A program made the translations under genes and the position numbers. From Pseudomonadales bacterium (lineage in GTDB: Bacteria; Pseudomonadota; Gammaproteobacteria; Pseudomonadales; JAHEIH01), in contig JALRIU010000085.1 of NCBI GenBank assembly GCA_023255355.1, positions 1 to 21,159 on the forward strand: a stretch of 21,159 bases of DNA. The letters run 5' to 3'. Positions 15,042-21,159 of the stretch are shown piece after piece. Under the pieces are notes generated by a model that searched no databases, was not told the DNA's origin, and worked only from the letters and a program-made list of their open reading frames with translations. Every line of letters begins with the position of its first letter. Position 1 is the first letter of the stretch.

Positions 15042-16484
15042 TTATGCTCGCTTACTGAGAGAACCAATAATCATCCCCAAAACAGCCGCGATAAAACCAA
15101 CAAAATGGGGAGGTAGTGCAGCATCAGGTGCGATAAATTCCATCGGCAACCAGACAATCAACCCTATCGCTATAGACCAAACTGCGCCTCGATTATTGGC
15201 TTTAGACCAGTAAATACCAGCAACTAGCGGCACCAATGCCATCACAAGGGTCACTTTATAAGCATTCTCAACCATTTGATGTATCGAAGTTTCCTGGCTC
15301 TGAGACCAGATGGCGTAAAGTGTGACCAAAATAGCAAAAACGATCACAGTGATCCGAGCTAGCCATAGAAATTGCTCATCCTTTAACCGGTGGGCTAGCA
15401 TCGGCCGAATGACGTTTTCAGCTAATGTAACAGAGGGTGCAAGCAGAGTGGCACTGGCGGTACTCATAATGACGGAAAGCAGAGCACCAAAGAAAATTAT
15501 CTGCGCGTATAGTGGCATGTGACTTAAAATTAAGGCCGGCAATACACGTTGAGGATCCTCAGCCATCAGCGTGTTGCTTGTCTCTGGCGAGATAATAAAG
15601 GCAGAGTAAGCGAGAAATATTGGGACTGCCGCAAAAAAGAAATAAATCACGCCACCGCTAATCGTTCCCCAGACAGCAATTCTTTCATTTTTTGCAGTAT
15701 TGGCACGCTGAAAAACATCCTGCTGTGGAATAGAGCCCAGTCCCATTGTAAGAAAACCAGCGATAAAGGTAATAATGGCAATGCTATCTAGCTCAGGCCA
15801 AAAGACAAATTTACCCTTGGCTTGAGCGTGTTCGATCACAGGCATAATACCACCGGTTTGATCAGCGACAAGCACCGAGATCCATAGTAACCCAAGCACA
15901 ATGACAATCATCTGCACGAAGGTTGTTAACGCCACAGACCACATCCCACCAAACAAGGTATATAACAGTACAATCGCACTACCAATAAGAATACCTAGCT
16001 CCATAGAAATAGCATCTGCGGTCAACACATTAAACACTAAACCCAGCGCAGTGATTTGAGCAGACACCCAACCTAGATAGGATAAGGCGATGGCCAAACC
16101 GACAGCAACTTCGACGCGCGGACTAAATCGATCACGATAAAAATCACCTAAAGTCAGCAGATTCCTGCGATATAAGGGTCGGGCAAAAAACAAGCCAAAG
16201 AAGATTAAACAGACAGAAGCACCAAATGGGTCTGAAATTAAAGCACCGAGATTTTCGTCAATAAATGTGCCGGGGATACCCAACATTGTTTCAGCACCAA
16301 ACCACGTGGCAAACACCATCGCCACAACCATAACCATTGGCAAACTCCGGCCAGCAGTAATGTAATCTTTAGAGGATTGAACTTTAGTGGCGGCGAACAC
16401 GCCTAGCGCCACAGACAGAAACAAGTAAAGTGCAACAAAACCAATCAGCATAATCGAACCCAAAAAGCGGGATTGTTCTAGCAA
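15042..16484 (-). CDS. Sodium:solute symporter (SSS family), substrate unknown
   Basis: An inner-membrane secondary transporter of the LeuT-fold SSS family (PF00474). The 480-residue frame has about 13 hydrophobic helices. Family marks include ITAGRSLP near residue 42, the unwound-helix region FATWFGAETMLGIPG, TLGDFYRDRFSPR, and LFGGMWSVALTTFVQ. The late-helix segment GALLSVIMSTASATLLAPS holds the Ser/Thr pair expected for the Na2 site. There is no C-terminal sensor domain. The start is uncertain: TTG at 16482-16484 has no visible Shine-Dalgarno, and an ATG at 16449-16451 would give 469 residues while keeping the first helix. birA follows 94 nt downstream on the same strand, so cotranscription and a vitamin substrate are possible but unproven. 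It does not look like a close PanF or PutP copy. Confidence 0.88.
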   Translation of the reverse strand: MLEQSRFLGSIMLIGFVALYLFLSVALGVFAATKVQSSKDYITAGRSLPMVMVVAMVFATWFGAETMLGIPGTFIDENLGALISDPFGASVCLIFFGLFFARPLYRRNLLTLGDFYRDRFSPRVEVAVGLAIALSYLGWVSAQITALGLVFNVLTADAISMELGILIGSAIVLLYTLFGGMWSVALTTFVQMIVIVLGLLWISVLVADQTGGIMPVIEHAQAKGKFVFWPELDSIAIITFIAGFLTMGLGSIPQQDVFQRANTAKNERIAVWGTISGGVIYFFFAAVPIFLAYSAFIISPETSNTLMAEDPQRVLPALILSHMPLYAQIIFFGALLSVIMSTASATLLAPSVTLAENVIRPMLAHRLKDEQFLWLARITVIVFAILVTLYAIWSQSQETSIHQMVENAYKVTLVMALVPLVAGIYWSKANNRGAVWSIAIGLIVWLPMEFIAPDAALPPHFVGFIAAVLGMIIGSLSKRA

Positions 16485-16638
16485 ACAATCAAGTTAATGA
16501 CCCCTAGCGATTCCGACTGATCGGCATTAATCGCGCGGCTATTTTTGCGAAATATAATCTAATTAATCCAATTAGCGCTACTTTTTTTAATACTAAATGC
16601 ATCCATTTTTAATACGCAAAACGTCTTATCTAATAAGG

Positions 16639-16652
16639 ACTGTTAAAACAGT
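16639..16652. repeat. Short palindrome upstream of the small membrane protein gene
   Basis: ACTGTTAAAACAGT has 6-bp arms around AA. A TATGAT -10-like hexamer lies at 16664-16669, so the palindrome falls at the expected -35 position, where no good -35 sequence exists. Another short inverted repeat, CTTAT-CTA-ATAAG, lies at 16625-16637. The 230-nt gap from 16485 to 16714 otherwise holds only AT-rich sequence. A regulator site is possible but unassigned. Confidence 0.3.
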
Positions 16653-16714
16653 TTAAATCCCCCTATGATCAAATAAAGATTTTGTTGTTATCAGCCAGTA
16701 AAGATGGACATCCC

Positions 16715-17119
16715 ATGACAGAAAATAGCTTAGTTTTTCAAGAGCCGACCCAAAAGATGATCAACTTAACTTATGTCATCTACGGGCTTCATTTATTCAG
16801 TGCTTTAACAGGTGTTTTGACGTCTGCCATGGTCATTACTGCATTTTTAACCGGCTGGCCATCCATCATCGCGGTGATTTTAAATTATGTCTACCGTGAT
16901 GAAGCCTTTGGCACCTACCTAGATGGTCATTTTGGTTGGCAGATACGCACGTTTTGGTTTGCTTTTTTATGGATGGCGATATCGATGTTACTGATGTTGA
17001 CACTGGTCGGCATTCCGATAAGCATCATCATTATGGTCGGCGTGGGCTTGTGGGTTATCTATCGAATTGCGCGTGGTTTTTTACGCCTCCAGGATGGCCG
17101 AGCCATGCCAGAGGCGTAA
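16715..17119 (+). CDS. Small integral membrane protein of unknown function (DUF4870-like)
   Basis: This 134-residue protein has three likely membrane segments: YVIYGLHLFSALTGV (about 18-32) running into SAMVITAFLTG, then FWFAFLWMAISMLLMLTLVG, then IPISIIIMVGVGLWVIYRIA. Between the first two lies a conserved-looking soluble stretch, ILNYVYRDEAFGTYLDGHFGWQIRTFW. The pattern N-Y-x-x-R-D-x-x-x-G-T-Y/W-L-x-x-H-F-x-W-Q-I-R-T-F-W recurs in a proteobacterial family of unknown function. The ATG at 16715, with AGATGGA upstream, is preferred over an in-frame TTG at 16682, which would add 11 unlikely residues. Its stop is 4 nt from that of the convergent PLP-enzyme gene, with no clear terminator between them. 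Confidence 0.75.
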   Translation: MTENSLVFQEPTQKMINLTYVIYGLHLFSALTGVLTSAMVITAFLTGWPSIIAVILNYVYRDEAFGTYLDGHFGWQIRTFWFAFLWMAISMLLMLTLVGIPISIIIMVGVGLWVIYRIARGFLRLQDGRAMPEA

Positions 17120-17123
17120 ATGT

Positions 17124-18356
17124 TTAACCTGCTAGCGCGTGGCTAAAATCAGCTAGTAAATCGTCACAATCCTCAATACCGATCGACAACCGAACAGTAC
17201 CATCAGCTATACCCATTTCTGCTCTGCGCGCTGGGCCCATTTCATAGAAAATAGTGTGGGCGACGGGAATTGCTAAGGTTCGATTATCACCTAGGTTACT
17301 GGACACGACAACCAACTCCAGAGCATCAAGAAAATCAAAACAATCGACACCTTCTTGCAACTCGATACTCATTAAAAAACCAAATGTTTTAAAGTGCTTT
17401 TTAGCCAAATCATGCTGAGGATGGCTAGCAAGGCCAGGGTAATAAACCTTATTCACTTTGGGATGAGCTTCGAAGAATGAGGCCAAAGCCATGGCATTCG
17501 CTGAAGATCGCTCCATTCTTAATGCGATAGTCTCTGCGCCCAACGCAAGCAAATGAGCAGCTTGAGGTGATAACGTCGCACCTGTATCACGTAGTCCTTT
17601 TTTCTTAATTTGTGTTAAACCCCACGTTGCAGGATTGCCCGTTTTATAAGTGTCAATAAGGTTGTCGAAGGTTGACCAATCAAACAACCCTGTTTCAGTA
17701 ATCGCACCACCTAGCGCATCACCATGACCACCAACGCACTTGGTAAGTGAATTAATCACCATACTCGCTTTAACTGATTTAGGTTGGAACACATAGGGAG
17801 ACGTGATGGTGTTATCAACGAGATAGACAATACCGTGGGCTTCACAGAAATCGCCGATCGCCGCTAAATCACCAATCTGAGTGCATGGGTTAGCGATTGT
17901 CTCAGCAAACAATGCCTTAGTATTAGGGCGAATAGCTGCCTGCACTTGACTGAAATCAGTAATATCGACAAAGGTGACATCGATACCAAAGTTCTTCAGT
18001 GAATTGAATAAACTATTGGTGTTGCCGAATAAAAAAGAGCTGGCCACAAAGTGATCACCACTGCGTAACATCGCAAACAAAAAAGCAGTAATCGCCGCCA
18101 TGCCCGTTGAAAAACAGGCTGTAGCAACACCGCCCTCCATCGCTGTAATTTTTTCTTCTAGGGCTGTAACAGTGGGGTTAACCTGACGAGCATAGGTATA
18201 ACCACTTGCCTTGCCCTGAAAAACTTCAGCAATTTTACGGGATTCTTTATATTCAAAGGCAACGGATGTATGAATCGGTTTATGCAACGATCCATGCTCA
18301 ATATCTTTGCTACGATCTGAATGCAGAATGGTGGTTGTAAAGCCTTTTATTGCCAT
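17124..18356 (-). CDS. Cystathionine gamma-synthase/O-acyl-homoserine sulfhydrylase family PLP enzyme
   Basis: A member of the Cys/Met-metabolism PLP-dependent family (fold type I). The 410 residues include GYTYARQVNPTV (52-63), whose Tyr55 and Arg57 would bind the PLP phosphate of the neighbouring subunit, FSTGMAAI (82-89), VDNTITSPY (180-188) with Asp181 for the pyridine nitrogen, and INSLTKCVGGHGDALGG (201-217) with the Schiff-base Lys206. The residue after Lys is Cys, where Tyr is common. The C-terminus LAIPVAHTIFYEM...VRLSIGIED is typical. Sequence style fits the proteobacterial 'cystathionine gamma-synthase family' rather than E. coli MetB. Sulfhydrylation, gamma-synthase or gamma-lyase activity cannot be decided here. 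No MetJ-type operator was noticed in the 75-nt upstream gap. Confidence 0.88.
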   Translation of the reverse strand: MAIKGFTTTILHSDRSKDIEHGSLHKPIHTSVAFEYKESRKIAEVFQGKASGYTYARQVNPTVTALEEKITAMEGGVATACFSTGMAAITAFLFAMLRSGDHFVASSFLFGNTNSLFNSLKNFGIDVTFVDITDFSQVQAAIRPNTKALFAETIANPCTQIGDLAAIGDFCEAHGIVYLVDNTITSPYVFQPKSVKASMVINSLTKCVGGHGDALGGAITETGLFDWSTFDNLIDTYKTGNPATWGLTQIKKKGLRDTGATLSPQAAHLLALGAETIALRMERSSANAMALASFFEAHPKVNKVYYPGLASHPQHDLAKKHFKTFGFLMSIELQEGVDCFDFLDALELVVVSSNLGDNRTLAIPVAHTIFYEMGPARRAEMGIADGTVRLSIGIEDCDDLLADFSHALAG

Positions 18357-18431
18357 CGGAGTGATCTCTATGATTTCCTAAAGTAGCTATTTTAACTCGC
18401 TTAGCACAGATAATCAGCTTTCGTGTGTGGT

Positions 18432-18650
18432 TTATTCTTCAATCTGAAATCGCAGCTGACTCTCGCCATTAACTAAAACTGTCTCAAAAAACATCTGCGC
18501 AGGTCTAACCCACAACTTTCCTTCACCATATAATGGACGATAAACCACCATTGGCTCGAGAGTTTCACTGTGTATGGCGGTATCTATTACCTCGTATCGT
18601 CCACCTTTGTAATGACGATAAAAACCTGGTTTTACAGATTGTTCAGACAT
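18432..18650 (-). CDS. DUF1653 domain protein
   Basis: A 72-residue protein that is essentially one DUF1653 domain: PGFYRHYKGGRYEVIDTAIHSET (8-30), then MVVYRPLYGEGKLWVRPAQMFFETV (34-58). The family is widespread, small and of unknown function; the fold is predicted to be a beta-barrel. The ATG lies within the 3' end of the upstream phospholipid acyltransferase gene (19-nt overlap, 18632-18650), with AGGTGG about 8 nt before it, which implies translational coupling. The PLP-enzyme gene follows 75 nt downstream. Confidence 0.9.
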   Translation of the reverse strand: MSEQSVKPGFYRHYKGGRYEVIDTAIHSETLEPMVVYRPLYGEGKLWVRPAQMFFETVLVNGESQLRFQIEE

Positions 18651-21159
18651 GCTTTTGCCACCTGTTTAGCCTTGCCAAAATCGGTTTTACCCGACCCCAA
18701 CTTTGGCATTTCATCTAATTTAAAAATTTTACTGGGGACTTCTAAACCACTCGCACCCAATTCAAGCATGGCTTTTTTCAAATGGGCCAGCTCAATATCC
18801 TGATCGCTTAGCAGAATAATTTGTTCACCTTTTTTGTCGCTCTCTATATTGATCGCTATAACATCCAGATCTTCAATGTTAAGCGCTTGTTTAACAAGTT
18901 CTTCAACTCGACCCAGGCCGACCATTTCACCACCGAGCTTGGCAAATCGCGAATATCGATCAACGATGGTAAGAAAGCCATCATTATCAACCCAGCCTTT
19001 ATCTCCGGACACATACCAGCGCGAACCATCAATCTCTCTAATAACTTCAGCGGTTTTTTCTGGATTATTCAGATAGCCTTGCATGACCTGCAAGCCGCCG
19101 ATCAATATCATGCCTGCTTCACCGCTGGGCAGCTCTTCAAAGCTATTTGGATCGACAATTTTGAAGCTTGTGCCAGGCAACGGCATACCAACCGTACCAA
19201 CCTTACCACCCGTTTGAACTGTCCAGTAGTGAGTGTCGAGTACATCGGGTAAATTCACACTCGCCACCGGCGTGGTTTCGGTGGCACCATAGCCCTCTAA
19301 AAGCCGCTTATTAAACTTACTTTCAAAGGCTTGGCGAACCTCCGGCAGTAGTTTCTCGGCACCAGCCACAATGAGTCTGCAACTTTCCAGCATTAGACCG
19401 TGGACCTTGGGACTGCGTGTATACAACCGGAAAAAAGTCGATGTGCCAAACAACATGGTCGCACGATATTTTGCAACCGCCTGACAGACGCCAAGCGCAT
19501 CCGTTGGATCGGCATGGGCAACCATTGTAATCCCTTCAATAAGCGGTAAAAACATCGTCGCGGTTAAGCCAAATGCATGGAATTGTGGCAAGGACGCCAT
19601 AACGACATCTTCTTCAGTAGCATTCAACACAACAGAAATTTGCTTTAAATTACCCATGATATTTCGATGCGACAACATCACCCCTTTCGGCTTTCCTTCA
19701 CTCCCGCTCGAAAATAATATGGCTGCTGTTTGATCCGGGTTGTTAGTTTTATTAAACAATCGTACAAGTAAACTAGCTGGTAGCAACATGACCGTTATAA
19801 GAGTGGTCAATAATTCCAACTTACCTATGCCCGCCTTTACGTCCTCAAGAAATACGACATTTACTTTTTGTAGTACAGTAGATAACTCAATGCCGCGCTG
19901 TTTAAGCCGCTGTTGAAATAACTTAGAGGTGTAGATCGTTTTGATTTCTGCTTCATCGATGGCAGCAATCAATGCTTCAACACTGGCGGTGTAATTAAGA
20001 TTAACAATGGTCTTACCTAGCAATGTAATTGCCATATTGGCAAGGGCGCCACCGGCACTTGTAGGCATTAGCACACCAATATTTTGCTCGTGACTGAGTC
20101 GAGCTATGCGACGTTTCATACATAGTGCAGCAGTCATCGCTTTATAGGCACTCAAAGGCTCAGCAAGGGTATCGGCAATAGCCATTCGATGGCCCATCTG
20201 TTTTGCCGTTGTCAGCCATGCGGCCCCAATCGTCTGTAAATTTGCCAGATAGTTTTCCCAGCTACTAATCGATAAATCAAACACCCGTCTTTTTAGTAAA
20301 TCGACGGATGTATTGATGCTCAAACATGGGCCATAGGCAAGAATAATATCGCGCTGGATTTTACGTATGTTTGGCCCTCTGACCAAATTAGCTAAATCTG
20401 AACTTTCACTATCTTTTATGCCCGACAAATAAACAGGTAGTACCTGCACTTCTTCAGTACAAAAAGCACAGACCTTTTCATAATCAGCACTGAACAGCCC
20501 CATATGTCCTGTTCGACTTGTGGTACCCTCAGGAAAAGCTAATACAATATCACCACCATTTAGCGCATTCGCGACTCGTTTAAAATCCTCGTCTGACGGT
20601 GAGTTAACATCGACGTACAAAGCACCTGTTAATTTAAAGTACCAACGGACAATGCCACGCTCGACGCCTTGCTTGGGTCGAATCACTCGAATTCTTCGGG
20701 CACAGCCAACCTGAATAATGGCCCAATCCAACCAAGAAATATGATTGGCCAGCATAAAAACGCCACCACTAAGAGGGATGTTTTCGCTGCCCTGCACGAA
20801 AATATTATTGCGCTGTAAGGTCAGACCAGAAATCAACATGCGAGCCATCGACCAAGGCAACCGCAGAATAAGTTGCAACAGCACCACTGCAACTAACACT
20901 GTAGCGATAATGAACGCCAAACTGACAGAGTCACTCAAGCGCAGGACCACAAGATGAAGCACCATGCCCAATACAACTGCCAGCGCAACCGTTGCTGTTT
21001 CCAATTGCATGATTAACGCACTGGCCTGTTCGCTTTGTTTAACACGACCAAGCGCCCGTAAACTAATCAGGGCCATCATCGTGCCAATCGCAGCACTAAA
21101 AATCACTACGCGGTAACCCAAACTCGAATCAACCCACAGTGAAAGCGTCAGTGAAATTA
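18632..21159 (-). CDS. MFS-PlsC-acyl-ACP synthetase fusion (Aas-like phospholipid acyltransferase), 5' end outside window
   Basis: The frame is open to the right edge, so the TTG/Leu codon at 21121 is internal. The visible 841 codons comprise three parts. The first (about 21159-20870) is three to four membrane helices that look like the C-terminal end of an LplT-like MFS domain. The second (about 20860-20250) is a PlsC acyltransferase with the HX4D motif ANHISWLDW at about 20749-20723 and FPEGTTSRTG near 20530. The third (about 20220-18640) is an AMP-binding acyl-ACP/acyl-CoA synthetase with ILFSSGSEGKPKGVMLSHR, LEGYGATETTP, SGDKGW, IVDRYSRFAKLGGEMV and a C-terminal PKLGSGKTDF Lys. This architecture imports and re-acylates lysophospholipids. 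A DUF1653 gene overlaps its end by 19 nt. Confidence 0.9.
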   Translation of the reverse strand, partial: ISLTLSLWVDSSLGYRVVIFSAAIGTMMALISLRALGRVKQSEQASALIMQLETATVALAVVLGMVLHLVVLRLSDSVSLAFIIATVLVAVVLLQLILRLPWSMARMLISGLTLQRNNIFVQGSENIPLSGGVFMLANHISWLDWAIIQVGCARRIRVIRPKQGVERGIVRWYFKLTGALYVDVNSPSDEDFKRVANALNGGDIVLAFPEGTTSRTGHMGLFSADYEKVCAFCTEEVQVLPVYLSGIKDSESSDLANLVRGPNIRKIQRDIILAYGPCLSINTSVDLLKRRVFDLSISSWENYLANLQTIGAAWLTTAKQMGHRMAIADTLAEPLSAYKAMTAALCMKRRIARLSHEQNIGVLMPTSAGGALANMAITLLGKTIVNLNYTASVEALIAAIDEAEIKTIYTSKLFQQRLKQRGIELSTVLQKVNVVFLEDVKAGIGKLELLTTLITVMLLPASLLVRLFNKTNNPDQTAAILFSSGSEGKPKGVMLSHRNIMGNLKQISVVLNATEEDVVMASLPQFHAFGLTATMFLPLIEGITMVAHADPTDALGVCQAVAKYRATMLFGTSTFFRLYTRSPKVHGLMLESCRLIVAGAEKLLPEVRQAFESKFNKRLLEGYGATETTPVASVNLPDVLDTHYWTVQTGGKVGTVGMPLPGTSFKIVDPNSFEELPSGEAGMILIGGLQVMQGYLNNPEKTAEVIREIDGSRWYVSGDKGWVDNDGFLTIVDRYSRFAKLGGEMVGLGRVEELVKQALNIEDLDVIAINIESDKKGEQIILLSDQDIELAHLKKAMLELGASGLEVPSKIFKLDEMPKLGSGKTDFGKAKQVAKACLNNL

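Noticed and set aside
16639..16652. Possible third LexA box (CTGT...ACAG)
   Set aside because: The half-sites are separated by 4 nt instead of the 8 nt needed for LexA, so it is not an SOS box.
18357..18431. SAM riboswitch or MetJ operator before the PLP enzyme gene
   Set aside because: The 75-nt gap has no AGACGTCT-like repeats and is too short and unstructured for a SAM riboswitch.
18821..19252. 143-codon open frame on the plus strand
   Set aside because: It is antisense to the AMP-binding domain of the acyl-ACP synthetase, whose motifs run uninterrupted through the region, and shows no recognisable domain.

Overview
The window reads as an ordinary chromosomal stretch of a gammaproteobacterium, probably free-living and aquatic or marine. 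It carries ParC, an HX4E lipid A acyltransferase, a BirA with an N-terminal HTH, a type III pantothenate kinase, NhaA, an Aas-like phospholipid acyltransferase, and LexA boxes of the CTGT-N8-ACAG type. No mobile element, CRISPR array, tRNA or rRNA was seen. The genus cannot be named from this sequence alone.

Layout. (1) Positions 1-2729, plus strand: the 3' end of a renalase-like FAD oxidoreductase, a photolyase (phrB), and a nitronate monooxygenase. (2) Positions 2745-7801, minus strand: a tight four-gene unit transcribed in the order H-NOX nitric-oxide sensor, glgC, phosphoglucomutase, glgA. It ends in a hairpin shared with the convergent nitronate monooxygenase gene. (3) Positions 7802-7985: a divergent regulatory region with two LexA boxes, each overlapping the -10 element of one of two back-to-back promoters that share a palindromic TTGCAA -35. 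The plus-strand promoter drives an unrecognised 67-residue protein; the minus-strand one points at the H-NOX/glycogen operon, which also has a good separate proximal promoter. (4) Positions 8233-11751, minus strand: parC, a lipid A acyltransferase overlapping it by 4 nt, and a small predicted coiled-coil protein. (5) Positions 11896-13101, plus strand: nhaA. (6) Positions 13088-16484, minus strand: a sodium:solute symporter, birA, coaX, and a 47-codon membrane-anchor ORF that looks like the stump of the SPOR-domain gene often found after coaX. (7) Positions 16715-17119: a small membrane protein. (8) Positions 17124-21159, minus strand: a PLP-dependent sulfhydrylase-type enzyme, a DUF1653 protein, and the C-terminal part of an MFS-PlsC-acyl-ACP synthetase fusion that runs off the window.

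The most interesting part is positions 2745-8189. An H-NOX haem protein is usually found beside a histidine kinase, diguanylate cyclase or chemoreceptor gene. Here its only downstream neighbours are the three enzymes that turn glucose-6-phosphate into glycogen, and the upstream region carries paired SOS boxes. This suggests, but does not prove, that nitric oxide and DNA damage signals feed into carbon storage.
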